Assembly (NCBI GenBank): GCA_021234535.1
Contig: CM037838.1
Span: 31,225,969-31,289,968, forward strand
Direction: 5' to 3'
Source: Stichopus chloronotus
Lineage: Eukaryota > Echinodermata > Holothuroidea > Aspidochirotida > Stichopodidae
Length of the DNA: 64,000 nucleotides
The position numbers were made by a program, and so were the translations under genes. This document shows positions 25,523-40,500 of the stretch, in pieces. The notes beneath the pieces were generated by a model, which was given only the letters and a program-made list of their open reading frames with translations, had not been told where the DNA came from and ran no database searches. Numbering within the stretch: the first letter of the stretch is position 1; each line of letters starts with the position of its first letter.

Positions 25523-28500
25523 TTAATCTACAAATGGAGGCCAGAGAATCTTCATCGGTGGAAACTGACTGGTTGGGTAAAGCCTCTCCAAGTTGCGGAA
25601 GTGCAAGGCGCATTTATTGCGTTCGTTGTTGTAATCTGTTTGTTGGTAAAGATGAGCCTGTGAAGATACATAAGGCTAGCATGATAATATTGGAGTCTTA
25701 CTTGTGAGTATCCAACTATGACAAAAACCAGAGCACTGTGTCGGAGATTTACAACTGCTTTAAGAATGTCTATACAAACACATCATGATATGGTGGTTTG
25801 TTCAGAACTTAAAAAACAAAAAGTTGAGACTTTGAGTTGGAAAAAGAAATGTCAAAATTGCCAGTTAAACATATCAAAATTTTGACTTTTCTGAAGAAAA
25901 GCTACAGATTGCTGTGCCTTGTTTCACATTGTTAGCCTTTTGTTTTAATGGGTGAAAGAATAACCAATAAGGTAAAATCTTCTGACCTTTGAACATCATT
26001 CTAGCAGTACAGCCTTTGGATTAATGGAAAAATAAATAGTGATGTGTTGGTAAAAATCTAAATCTGTATTTGATCAGAGTATAGTGACAATATAGTTTCA
26101 TCTAATTTATAGAATTGGATGTGAGGAAGAAAGCTAAGTTGATGTACTGCTGCTTGCTTATCCCCCGAGGCCAACAAAAATGTGAAAGTGCTGTACATGC
26201 TATGCAATTACTGTAGCAACATAAACTTGCGTGTCGTTATTTCTGCAGTGTGCATTTAACTATGAACATGAATACAATTGCTGACATGACGTTTTTCTAA
26301 CATAAGTTTTTGAATTTACAGCATCTACTTGATAACTTTCTAGCATTTTGGACAGTCAAATTAGGCAGGTAATGATAAAATACATAGCAATTTACGCTGA
26401 TGATGTTTGTGCTATGTGGCATCACTCTGATGCTGAACCAACGGTGTAACATCTGGCTTCAGTATGTGCTGCATAAACCCATTCTGAATGTTCAGAATAT
26501 TATCTCTATGCTACAAACACATATTTACTGAAATGTACTAATGTTATTCACAAACATGTTGATACCTTGGTAAACAAAAACCATTGATCTGTTGCTCCGC
26601 TGGTAGGAGAAAACAAGTGTCGAATCAAGCAGCTACAGTGATAGTTGGTCTGCCACTTTAGTTTCAATCATTCTTTCAGATTTAGTTTGTAGGGTATATT
26701 TAAATCAGCAATAATACTGTACCTGATAATACACAACATCTTTTATCTTATATTCTGCTCCGAGCTGTTGAAAACCATCTGCGACTTGATTCAAGAGCTG
26801 GGCTGCTTGTAAAAATGCTGAATGTGAAAGCAGATTTGAAGAAGTTGAAAAACAAAATATTAACTGATGAAAAAAAAGGAAGAAAGTTAATGCTCAGATG
26901 CCTTCATACCAGTATGGAAGAACTGATATGTGAGGTCAAAGGTCAAAAGAGCAATGTATTTTTTAGACAGTGGTTGACAAGGGAAGAAATATGTGAGAAG
27001 CAAAATCAGTTACATCGTTTCGTATGTTAGTATTGGGGGCTTAATGAAAACAGTAAGAATATAAAATTAATTATGAACACTTGAAACATCAGCAGACAGG
27101 AAGCTGCACTAAAAAAAAACACACTCAAATGCAAAACACATGGACACACAGGCAGACAAATACACTGCTCAAAACACACAAACTACAAAGCTCAAAGGAA
27201 GACGGATGTAGATCTATGGTCTGTCTTGATGATTATCTCTTGTCTTCATTACATATTCAATTACTATTATAATGTTAAATGGCAAATGATGCAATAAAGT
27301 CAGTTGAATACAAACAGAGTTGATGATGCTACAATGTCTGACTCTGGTATCAGAAATTATTTGTGGAATCAATTCCAGACCATTTATCAATTCTGGAACA
27401 GAAGATGAAATGTACACAAAAAAACCAATTACTACCTTCACCAGTTTGACTCTCAGCAGTGAAGAGATGGGTTAATTGTAACTGACATGTCTAGAAATAG
27501 GCAAATCAAAATTTAATTACCTGGCTTCTTATCATCCCCTGTTTTGGTTGCCTGGCAACTGCATTGTACAACCAAGAACTGCACACAACACTGAATGTAA
27601 AGAGATCCTACATACAAGATAACAAACATCATAAATTAATGTTGCAAGCGCAAAATCTTGAGCATGGTTCAGTGAAAATACTTTGATAATATAATCAACC
27701 TGCTTTGGTTAAATCTCAATACAGATCCCAACCAGTATTGCCAGGTGCATTCATTTTTATGTTAAATTAAAGGAGATTCTCCATTATGCACGTCCTGTCA
27801 TAGTGAAAACTAGATTTCGGAACATTAATTTTTTGCCTACAGTATCATCAAAAATGTTTGGCATACTATTTCACTTAATTACATCAGGAATGATTCTTAT
27901 TTACTAATGAGATGATAAGTTTAGGCTTCATGGATGATGTGAAAAATCCTTTTAATTTTTTCCTCCTTAATGCTAAGCATTAACGATGAAAAACAAATTC
28001 TAAGGAAAATAAAGATTCTTGCATCTTATATTTCAAAGAAATTTTCAATGCTATTTTCACCTAACCCCATACATAAATAGTTTGCAATGGAGTTTAATTT
28101 TTGAACTGATCGGAAACAAGCAGTCATTTTTTTTTTGGTTTTTCAGCTTTGTCTGTTCTTTTTTCCTCCTCCATCTATTTGTAACATGTTTAATTCTTCA
28201 TTACTATTGATTTATTCATTACTATTGATTACTATTTAGTTTGATGTTCATATCAAGAAGAAAAAGTATGTTCAAAACAGATGGACTTTCCATAAAGCAT
28301 ATCACAGTGACGTGCATAGGTAATAAGTGTAAATATCCTTTCCCATTCTAAAGAATCAGTTAATAATTATATTCACAATGCAAATTATAAACAATGTAAA
28401 TTACAAAAATCTGTTATACCTTTGGGAAATGAGTTTTATTATGTCTCATTTCATGTTAGGTTAAATGTCATTTTTCTTTCTTCATGAAAAGCCAGAACTA

Positions 28501-31500
28501 TCATTTTCCATTTTTGGCTATGTATTCTATTATTAAGGAGAGAAATAAACTAATAATGATGAAAAAAAATGCCAGATATATTCTTTTTCTTTTTTTTTGT
28601 GAATTCATTAAAGGAGTGGAATGTTGTCACGGCTAGTGATTTTAATATCTATTTACTTATATTTAGCAGCAAGTTGACACAGGGCAATAGGAGGAGAGGA
28701 CTGGAAGAATTTAATGTCCTTTTTTGATCAGCACCAATTGCTTTTACTCAAGTTTAAGTAAAAGGTTTTAATTTTCCTGGCAGACTAAAATTAATTTTAC
28801 ATTGAGGCCAATCTTCATTCTTCTGACTTACCATTGGCTAAAATATGAGGTAGAACTTCTTCAAGAAGAGTGAGGGCCTGCTCTGGCATCTTCATGAGAA
28901 ACTGAAGAAAGTTATGGACAGTAGAATTGCTCAAAACCATTTTTCCTTGTAAATATTCATGACAGTTTTGAATACTATAGCCAATCCTCACAGTGATAGA
29001 TATATCATACATGTTTATGTAGATACAAGATTACAAGCACTAATCATGATGATATGTCTGTTGATCATGTCAGCTGGAGGATTCAGGAAGGTGGCAGGGG
29101 GTGATGGTCCTATCTATATGTGAGCCAATTGAAACTGCAAATACGAAAACTTTTACTGGCCCTCACAGCCCTCTCTCCTTAGACCCTTAGCTGCTAAATC
29201 TGACAGATATGTCTCCAGAGATTCTGCAAGTTCTGCAACCTGCAAGTCCATTCCTATAAAATGTGAGCCAAACAAATTTATTTGCAGTGTTTTGACTTGT
29301 AAAAACACATTCCCAAATTGATCAGTTGAGCCATGAATATTCATGATGTCCACATGGGGGGGGGGGGGGGTTGCACCAATGTTACAGTGAATTTTTTGTG
29401 ACATAGGTTAAATTTGAGTTATTTTATGCAATCTAACCTACCAAAGTTATCAGCAAACCTGTCATGAGGGCTTTACTTTTTTGTATGACATTGCACCTTA
29501 CCTAACACAACTGAGTGAGATATTAATGTATGCCTATTGCATATTATAAATGCATAATGAGAAAGATACAGACAGACAAAAACTGTGAAGGGTAAAGAGA
29601 CTGAGGGTGCAGTGGGGGGTGGGGGTGGGGGGTGGTGACAGAACAACTTACCATGACTGAAAGAATAAATTCTCCCCCCGCTATCAGAGCTGCTATACCA
29701 AGACTTATTATTTTGTATGACTATGACCATAACCTGAAAGAATCCACTAGACTAAGAGAAGGTTTCCGTTCTACATAGATCAATTCTGGGGTAAGGAAGG
29801 GGCAGAGATCTGGATCAATGTTGAGGGGGTATGAGTGGGGGGGGGTATAAAACACTTGATGCAGTCTATGTCAATTAATATTATAAGAACACAAAAGAAC
29901 AATCCCTGATGCTACCATCTTCAGATTATTGCAATGATTATGTCAAGAATTTTGAAGGATGTGCCAACAAAACCACTTCATGGAAAGTAGTAGTTGCAGT
30001 GACATCACAATCTTAGGTTATCTGCTGGACTGCTGGACGTATACAGAAGAATCAAATTTGCCTCTTGAAACACCCATGTTCATGGATCTAAATGTGCTGC
30101 TATATTCATACTAAACATAACAACAAAGACAATGCGGTTACTCTAATCGGTCAGCATTGTGGTAGCACCCACCTGAGCATAAGCAATGTGAGCTGTAGTC
30201 ACAGCCAGCATGTGTGCCTGGTGGTGCTGTTGACAAAGCGAGACACAATCTAAAAGATGAGGAATCGCTGAAGTTGGCTCTCCCTGCATCAGGTAGACAG
30301 AGGACAGCAGTAACAAGCACCTGTGTGAACAACAATCATGAGAAGAAAAAGGCATAACCATAACGAAGGTAAACAGAATGATTTACATATTAGATGTGCC
30401 TATATCAAAGGTCCATGCATCTCTTAAGTATTATTTTCTCTTTTAAAATACACCAAAGTTTCATTCTCACCTAGAGTCAGAATGGCTGCAACCCTTCCCA
30501 ACCACAAAAACTATATCAGAAAAGAATATCAGAGGTTGACCGAATTCGTTACAATTTCTAATCTTACTTTCATGTTCATTGTGTATCTCCTGAAAATAGA
30601 AGTGAAAGGCGATACAATACCATTGAAAAGTTACTCAATTTATGTTTAAAAAATTTCAGATCTGCTATGATGGTCACATCCTGTGCAAGATTGAGAGATT
30701 AATCTTAAGATTCTCTGTATTTTGGACAACAACAAATGATTGTCTAAACTCACACTGATGTATAGAAATCAAGGCTAGCCTAATAGAATCTTACCAATTA
30801 CTTGGTACAATCAAGAAGTGCACTCTGTAATTTTACTTTGGAGTTTACCTTGTCATAGCATTACTGTTTCATTTCTGGTCGTGATGTCATCAACTCAGTG
30901 CATTACCTTTTAATGGTGATAAAATGTATACACAGTAAATTTTGAAATAAAAAAGCATACTGTTAGGAATTGCTATAGCTAAGAGCGGCCACTAACATTG
31001 ATTTTGAAATGAAAACTTACTTGACATGGAATTCCAAACTGTCTTCACCAACACCTTTCTGACACTTCTGAATAAGGTCACTCAAAATTTCTGTAGCCAT
31101 GGTAACTTTCCCTTCCATAGCAAGTAACATACATTTACTGCAAAATAAGAAGACAGTAAGGGGCAGCCACTAAGACCAATGTAATGACAGATTAATGATT
31201 AGAAGAAAATGATTTGGAGGAAAACCTTATTCTCACTTTAAAGTTGGATAGGTAGTTGTAACATACATCATACAAACAAATCTCCTTAACAGATTTGTGG
31301 TAAAACATGATCTCCCAATCTCAAATTCAGTCAGAAAGTGCCCCCGTAGACAGAATCTGTTAATTTTCAATTTTTCTTCTGTTGACATTCCACACATAGT
31401 ATTCATGAGCACCTACTTTATGTCTCTCTTTAGGTTTACACCTGGAAATTTTTAGTTTATCTTGACACTATAAATGTATTGTGATTTGGCAAAATAATGC

Positions 31501-34500
31501 AGGATATTATCACAGACACATCACAATATGAGACAAAGAAAAATTGTCAATATGCCCTGAAATCATTCAGAATTAAAATATAATTCATGCGTGACAGTAA
31601 CAACACTATTGTTGATGTTTCAACAAATGTTGATATTTTTCACACTTACCAATAATCAGTTTCTGTTCCACTGATTGAAGCTAAATTACTGACAGCTTTC
31701 TCAGCCTCTGATAATTCTCCTTGTAAGATTGAAGACTGGAATATAAACTGTTGTTCACACTGCATCCAAATCTGTCCATGAGTGCATGATAATAACTACT
31801 TCCATTAGAATTAGAGGTATAAAAGAATCGATAAACTAAACTATTTGTGGACCTTTGCACAATAGCCCATTTGCAATAATAGCTTATCTTTCTTCTATAC
31901 ATCTGACACACAAACTTAAACATTTAAATGGGAGTTGAATTGAACATTGCATTGAACTATACTCAGAAACCCAGAGACATAGAAGTTCATGGGTGATCAA
32001 ACGATGAAATGGTGAATGGGTGATCAAACGATAAAATGGTGAATGGGTGATCAAACGATGAAATGGTGAATGGGTGATCAACTGATGAATTTTCTCTACC
32101 TGCACACAGAGCCTAAATAAATAGCACTACAGAATCAAAAACAAAAACTAGACAGTGTTTGTATAATCCTCTGCACTCTAACACGAGCACACTGAATTCA
32201 TTTAAAAGAGCACCACAGGTTGATCTACATTATCAAGACACTGTAATAGCGGTGGCCATTCAAAAGAGCACAAACCAGGTATAATGCACAAAGAGGATAA
32301 TACAATCTTTTGACTTTTCCATGACTATTACGTGACCAAATCTGATCAATGAATAATGGCACAATGATCGTGACAGAAAGTGAATTTTTTCATACTCAAA
32401 TCCAAATTTCATGACTTCATGAAGATTTTGCTGCTTTTACAAGATTTCATGCCTTTTCTAGCCTGGACAGTGAAAATTAATTTCATGACTTTTCCAGGCC
32501 TCAGGAATACTGACAAAACCAAGGCCCATCTGTGTGACAAATCAAAATGACATATTCTTTCTGCAGAACAGTGAAGTCACCTTTGCATGTTCTGTTGATC
32601 TTGGTAAGTTATCCTTGGCACACTGGATGAGATTCCTTGCACTTTCATGGTCTCCTGCATTAAAGTGAAGTCGGGCCTGGTGACAGAGGGTCAGGCAAAA
32701 TGACTCTATATCTGGTATATGGTTGGCCGAGGTCCGCGTCGGTTCGGACACGATGGAATTCAAGAGGAAATGATCGCACAAACTTGACATTAAACTATGG
32801 TGGGAGAGAAAGAACTCAATAGTTCAATAATTCAATAGTTAGGAGATGCTGAAGACAAAAATTATCTTGATTAAGGATGATGTAAAAGAAGAACCAGATC
32901 AAACAGTCTTATGCCCTGATCAATATATGCTTCGCTGACAGAGACAAAAATTATTTCATACTGATTAGGAAACAGATCAAAGTGAAAACCACAAGTATTT
33001 TCAGGAATGAATGACAAAAAGCAACAGTTTCTCAAAAGAGGCTACTGCTGCTGCTGCTGACAGCATGCAACAATTTACATTGATGTACACTGTGTATGAC
33101 TGATTGGTTTATAAACAAATGATTAATAAGATCAACAAAATTAATGAACCTGAATGGTTGCTGAAGAAAAATAAAACAATAAAAGGAAAGCAGAAGTTAT
33201 CAAGTGTTTCCAATATCACATGTTGATTATAACATTAAACAGCAAACCAGTACAATAGGCAACCATCTTAGAGAATCTCAGATCTAAAAAAGGTGGATTA
33301 ACTGGGAAGAATCTTAGGAACTCAGAATATTTTAAATAAATCTAGAGATAATGACAACAAGATGCTAAAAGATGTAAAATGAGAAACCTTACATAACACT
33401 GAGAATGCATAAAGATTCTTTGAACTACAAGACAGTGTGAAAAGCAGGGAGACTTTACGATCTTTCATACACTAGAGTCCAGAGCTCATGTGTCCAGATA
33501 TAATTTTGTTAGTACCATGTAAGTATGCTCTTTTCAAGTCAAAATACTACCTTAAGCTCCAAAAATTAATACTTGCTAAAAGATAAAGAAGACATCAAAA
33601 TGAATCATGAGAATGGATTTGCCATTGTAATCTATATAGACCAAAAGATGGATACATATATCTAAATAAACAAAAAGACAATGTTCATCAATTTATTTGA
33701 TAAGTTCTCTCACCTGTAACCATACATCTTCCAAAGTGCTGACTGTTGTGCTTGACTAACAGAAACCAACTGCTGCTGTTGGTGTTGGCAATTCAAAGCA
33801 TCACTGCGTGACATATAGTCAAAGACCCTGCGACAGAAACAAAATAATTGTTAAAACTTTATAATAGAACCCAATATGTTCCTTTTCCCAGCCCCCTTGT
33901 CCATAAGAGGTCACCCACAGCTACCACAACAGTGATTTGAAGCAGGAACTGAAGGTTTATGCGATATCAAAGTCTTTAAAGGCCAATAACTGTCTTTCGG
34001 TTTATGGAAAAAAGACAAATTTTAAGACCAATATGAATGAACACAGAGTGATAGGTCATTCAAAGTAAGGCACCACTGTAGCCTTCATTTCAAGAAATTT
34101 ACATTTCATATACATAAAAAACCAGATGTTTGTTGCTCAAGAATAATTTATTCACAAAAGGATGTCAAAATTCAAATGGAAATTTCCATTATTACCCTTC
34201 TAATGAACAATGTTTTGAGGATATGCAACTACTGCTGGTGTTTATTAGTGTGATTAATGGTTATGTGAAAGGTTATTAAAGGTATTTTCTTGCATGTCAT
34301 GTTGGCGCATTTGAAACAAAATAATTCATTTTAATAGCGAAAGAAATTGTTCTGCAATACAAGAGTTAGCATTTCAATGTATTCTTAACACTCATGGAAA
34401 TAAGTCACACCCTTTGACGCTCCCTTAGCTTGGACATAAATGTGAAACATTTTCAACATCATACAAACTTTGATGAAGATAGACAGTGGCCTCTGAACAA

Positions 34501-37500
34501 TCTGTTCCATGAAGAATTAACAAAAAAAAGATACACGATGCTTACTTGAAAGGTTTTAAAAAATTGAGTGCTTTCTGTTTGGCCAGGGCTTGAACTCCGA
34601 GTGAAGTCAAATACTGAATAAAATACAAAAACAAAATAAAGAAACTTTTATTTTGTGAAAAGTATGTTGTCTCCTTCTTGTGCTGACAATCTTCTATTTA
34701 TTTCAACTAATTCTAATAGAATGCTTCAAAAGTTTTAAACAACTCAACACATTTATATTTAATCATAGATATCTACAAATGGTACATCTTCATGCATAAA
34801 GTGAATCAGAAGCATGATACTGTGAAGATAATGCAAGACCAGCAAAAAACGAAAGTTGACATACCTACAGTAACAGGAAGAGAAGATTGACATAGCTAAC
34901 AGGAAGAAAACATTAATATAGCTTACAGGAAGATTAGGTTGACATAGCCTGCAGGAAGAGTGGGTTGATACACCTTACCGGATGAGTTGGTTTACATATC
35001 TTGCAGAAAGAGCAGGTTGACATAGCTTACAGGTATAGTAGGTTGACAGAGCTTATAGGAATAGCAGGTTGAGACAGCTAACAGGAAGAGTACCCTGACA
35101 CAGCTTACAGGAAGAGTAGGTTGACATAGCTTGTGGGAAGAGTGGGTTGACATAGCTTTCAGGAAGAGTAGGTTAATATAGGTTACAGGAAGAGTAGGTT
35201 GACATAGCTCACAGAAAAGTAGGTTGACATAGCTCACAGGTAGAGTAGATTGACAGAGCTTACAGAAAGAGTAGGTTGATATAGCTTACAGAAAGAGTAG
35301 GTTGATATAGCTTACAGGAAAAGTAGGTTGACATAGCTTATGAGAAGAGTAGGTTGATATAACTTACAGGAAGGTTGAGTTCTTCTGATTTAGCAATACT
35401 GTGTGCTAAGTCAATCTCTTCATCTGGGCAAAGTCTGTACATCCAACTCTGCCAAAGAAAAAGTAGAATCATCATGAAAGAGCGATAATAGCAGAAAAAC
35501 AAAGAAAGAAACAAAGAAAGAAGCAAACAAAGGAAGAAGCAAACAAAGGAAGAAGCAAACAAACAAACAAACTAGAAAGTCAAAAGGCTTTGTGATTCCT
35601 TGCCACTTGGCTATATTATAACAAACATGAATTTTCCACATGGCAAGTATAACATCAACTACATTTATTCTTCTTGGTTTTTACTTTCCCCTAATTGGCG
35701 AGAGAGGATGGGCGATATTTATTTCCACTGATGCACTGAGTGCACTCTCTTACGAAAGTCACTGGAGATACCCACTGTTTCGTTCTGTTTGCTGAACCCA
35801 CGCTGCACTAACACTGCTTTTGTCGGCAATTATCCAACTATCTGACTGTCACCAGAGCAGCTGTACCACTGATCAATAAATAATTGTTAATAACAGTTTG
35901 ACCTCCAGTGACCTCAAATGACCTTTGACCTCCACTACAAACAGTAGCCACGCACTAAGTATGAGGTCAGTCACACTTACACTTCCAGAGATACTGTGAT
36001 TACAAGGTTTTCACAGTTTGACCTTTGGTGACCTCATTGATCTTTGACTTCAATCAAAAACAATAGAGACCATACACTCGGTATGACCAAACCACACATC
36101 AAGTATGAGGTCAGGGTAGGTTACCCTTCTTGAGATATCATCTTTACAAGGTTTCATAATTTGACCTCTGATGAACCCAAATGACCTTTGTCCTCCTCCA
36201 AAACCACACAGGATCATCTAGTCAATAAGACCAACCCACACTCTACGTATGGGGTCAGTGCAGGTTACCCTTCCTGAGATACTGTGTTTACAAGGTTTTA
36301 AGTTTAACCTCTGGTGACCTCAAGTGACCTTTGACCTTGTATTTACAGGGTGTTCACAGTTTGACCTCTGGCGACCTCAAATGACTTTGACCTCCACCAA
36401 AAACAATAGGAATTATCTACTCAGTATGACCAACCCACACACCAAGTACGAAGTCAGTCATGGTTACCCTTCTTGAGATATTGTGTTTACAAACAAAGCA
36501 TCACATACATAGATACACAAAGCGTCACATGCATGCATACATACATACATACCCACACACATATACATGACATCACCATTGCATAGATTCCTTTGCCTTC
36601 AGCAAGGAATTAACCAGAAAGCCAAAAGGCTTTGTGATTCCTTGCTACATGGTTATATTACAACAAACATGAATTATTCAAATGACAAGTATAAGATCAA
36701 CTGCAGTTATTTTTCTTGATACACCACAAGCCTTTAACCCAAAATGACCTTTATTTTGGTGACCTAAAATGACTGCGACATTTGATGTCCACCAAAAGCA
36801 ATAGGGATCACCTACCCAGGCCATACAACCCACACATCAAGTACAGTATGAGTACGGTATGAAATCAGTCAACATTATCTCTGAGCTCCAAGAAACACAC
36901 AAGTAATCAATGTTGCTTCTAGTCTTGCCTGTTGTTAGTTGAATCAAACAACTCAACCTTACCTCATCTGAACTCAGCCTGTCTGTCATATTTACCTCAA
37001 AATTCTTCGTAAACCACCAGGATAATTTCTTCCTTGTTACAAGTAGCTTTTAACACACTCAAAGTCCTGGTAAGTTGACCCTCAGTTATGATTCCTCCGC
37101 AATATTTTTGCTTCCTCCATCTTTTCCGACGTTGTGAAATATGATTGAAAGCACTCCAATTTGATTGTTAAGAAACCTTGTTCTGCTACCAGCTGTTCCT
37201 CTGGATATTGATATTATCCAAATAAATGACAGAACAGATGGTTTTTTTTATTTTCTTCATTTTTTTCATAAACCCATTAACATTCCATTGCATGCTTTTC
37301 TATCTGACCCCATGACCTCCCATACCAAGACTCTCTCTCTGGACAACTTATTAGCCCCCCACACTAGAAGTTACTCACTAAGTTACAAATGCAGTACTGT
37401 AGGGAGCAATCCCATTGAGTTAACTGTGTGCGAGAGAATAAACAACTGCTATTGCACAATGTAGATCAATATATATTTGTAAGGTAGTTTATAATAACCA

Positions 37501-40500
37501 CAATAATGGTGTTTAGGCTATTATTATTGTTTTATAGTGAAAAATTATCCCTTCCTCTCTATTGATGAGCATTAAATTTCACAGGGTCGTGAAACTGTTA
37601 ATAACAGACAACCTTATCAAGTTTAAAACAAATCTGACCCATGAATAAGGAACTATGGCAGTTTTAAAATTTTTTTATGTTTTACCCCATAACCTCATTA
37701 ATATGCAAGATTTGGACACCAAAAACGATATGGATCATCTACTCGATATGGGCAACCAACATGCCAAAAATGGAATTACTCAGAGTTACCCTTCTTGAGA
37801 TAGAGTGTTTACGAGCAACCGTCACACACACACACACACACCCATACCCACACACGACATCAGGACTGCATAGATTCCCCTGTCTACGGCAAGGAATCAA
37901 AAACAAAGAAAGAAAGGAAGAAACAAACATACAAACAAACAAACTGTGCAGGTGAACCTTTCAAGTTTCTTGGCACCTTGCAGACAATATGTACAACTAA
38001 ACATCCCCTTAGATTTTCAAGTGAGGGAGCTTACCAGGAGAAGCAAAACAAATAAACTTCCTCCAATAACTACATCAAAGCACTTTTAATTTAATCAATG
38101 TAAAAAAATCCTTCATTTAAATGTCATACACAGTTGTATTTGCAAAGAAAAACCATGGTAACATGTTATTGCTGGAAACAATTTGAGAGGTATATTGAAC
38201 ATTTTGAGAAAGAAATCTCTGTGATTGTTTTAGATAGCAGCCGACAACACCAAGTTGTACAATGAGTACAGAGTGAGGACCATGTTGCCTATGACAAATC
38301 ATTTGTAAATGTAATACCATTCCAAAGATACCTATGAAATAATAGATGAAAGTTGACAGTCTAATGATTTTGATGGTAAACTCACCATAGCATGCTGAAG
38401 GCAGACATGATCATTGGCTTCTTGGGCCTTCTGCACTGCTTCTCTCAGTGACAATATTGCTTCATTGCTATGGGTAATAAAGAAAAAAAAAACAACCTTT
38501 TTGCCAAAGCAATTTTAAAGTTCATAAAACAAGAGATCTTCAACAAGATAGCAAAGCACATTGCACAAAATTAATGCAAGTAAGTTTCTTCTGGAGTTTC
38601 ACCCAACATATACTATAATAGAATGCCAACTTTGTTCCACTTCCATGGCAAGTAGACACTATCAGTCCTTGACACTACCACAAATCGTAACCAAATCAAT
38701 TACTTACACATGGCCAAGTCTGAAATGTAAGCTCGCCATATTGAGGGCAGCATATCTAAAGCTGTGTGCCAATTCCTGATTGGCACCGAGGCTCTCGGTG
38801 TCGGCAGATCCGATCTTCTTCTGTGTCAGTTGGTCGAAGTACTTATGCAGGCTATGGACAGCACCACAAAATTCACTTAATCTAAGACAGTTAAGGAAAG
38901 TCAAATAATGCTACAAAGAGAGAAAGAGAGAGAAAAATCATTCAACGCAATATATAACTGTAAATGTGTGTGTATGTATGTAAGTAAATGCGATACTGAT
39001 AATTCTACAGAAAGAGTCAATAATTCTTTGGATTCTTGTGATTGTCACATCTATTTTTTCACTTGCTCACCATTTTTTTACAAGAACTTCAATAGGACCT
39101 TATCGGATCACACAACAAAACTATGCTGCTTTCATATGACCTGCAAGCTTGTTTACTTGAAAGTGAAATCTTTTGAAGTGCTTTTGTTGACATCTTTCAC
39201 AGCCTAAAAAGGACACGGCTAGAGGAAGATATGAATGCAACTAATACATAGCATCAAGAGACATATTGCCACTGTTAACACTAATTCAACATACATTCAC
39301 TTACCACTTCTGCTAGATGAGGGTTCTTTTCAAACACTGCACTAATCTGTTCTTGCAACAGGTCAGGAGCCATTGCCGTGGGATCCTCATGCTGGAGACG
39401 AGCTGCTTGCTCCGAGATGAAACTCTCTGCTTGCTTTTGTGACAAAGCTTGTGTAGTTGGCCTAAAAGTGAATTAAATAACAACAAGGCCAGTTACACCT
39501 AGAAAAATAAAAAACCAGTTCATGAAGATACCAGGGCAAAGAACACTCTCTCAATTTCACTACTTTATGCAGCAAGTTATTCCATTGTATTGGTCTAGAG
39601 AACAAAAAATGATCTCCTTGACCCAAGCGATTATTGATGCTTATGTATCTTGTTATCCTTGAGATGTCAATATCGGTCATCAGTTTTTTTTTTATTTTTT
39701 TGAGAAACACCAGAGTAAAGGATTTCATCGATGACACTCAAATGACTTTGTTTGTTCTATAATGTAGAAAGCATGAATCTACACTTACTTATGAAATTTT
39801 GATCAAACGTTATGAATACAAGTGTCAGCAGAATGACTCTATAATTTCTAAGAATATACCAAAGTCTGCCACAGAATGATGGAAATCTCTAAAAGAGAGA
39901 TACTATAATCATTCCTCCAGCTTCATGATGTTAAATGTAGAACTTTCTTTAACCACTATGCAGTTAGCATATGACAATAAATATCTAACAAAATGGAATA
40001 ACAGCAGAGTATTTGTGACATAGCACTATTGTTCAACAACAATGTTACCTTGAAGCACATTCTCATCGCCCCCCCTTTACAAATCCATTCAGTACCTAAT
40101 CTTTGTGATGTGAAAATTCCTTTCTTCCATTGCTCTATGTAATACCTTTGAACTTCCTTCATTTGTTATGACAAACAGGAATCCACAGCTTCAATTCTAT
40201 GAAAAGAACTACTGTTACCACAGTTAACAGATCCGAGAATGAGAATAAGTTTCTCAAAAGACTATGTGCAGTTCCTTAATTAACATGATACTTTCTAGTA
40301 ATAACCTCTTCAATTACCTCTACATCTATAAAATGAGGCACAAATGAAGGAGAATTGCCATTTCTTTCCAGCCCTCCACCAATTCTGCGATAGAAATATT
40401 TTCAATAATATCAAAACTGAGAAACTTTGGATAAGGAACTTTCCCATCTTTCTGGATCCTTCCTGACAACAAGCTAGTTCCATACTTAAGTTTGTAAAAT

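Noticed and set aside
26815..27030. Lys-rich plus-strand frame
   Set aside because: It starts ten bases beyond an ANAPC5 exon on the opposite strand, in AT-rich intron 16; no domain or splice signals support it.
31884..32105. Minus-strand frame with repeated RLITHSPFH
   Set aside because: It results from the 27-bp minisatellite, whose unit length keeps any frame open.
32542..32580. Extension of ANAPC5 exon 11 past 32581 (VTSLFCRKN)
   Set aside because: Splicing at AAG/GTGACT joins in phase to the exon at 31771, giving IWMQCEQQF, which matches the family; the extension runs into a stop.
34992..35237. Minus-strand frame with repeated CQPTLPVSYVNLLF-like sequence
   Set aside because: It is a translation of the 26-bp minisatellite in an ANAPC5 intron, not a repeat protein.
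34856..35375. CRISPR-like regular repeats
   Set aside because: The units are head to tail without unique spacers and sit in an animal intron.
35338..35641. Hydrophobic Phe/Leu/Cys-rich minus-strand frames
   Set aside because: They are read-through of A/G-rich simple repeats (AAAC, GAAG) next to ANAPC5 exon 8.
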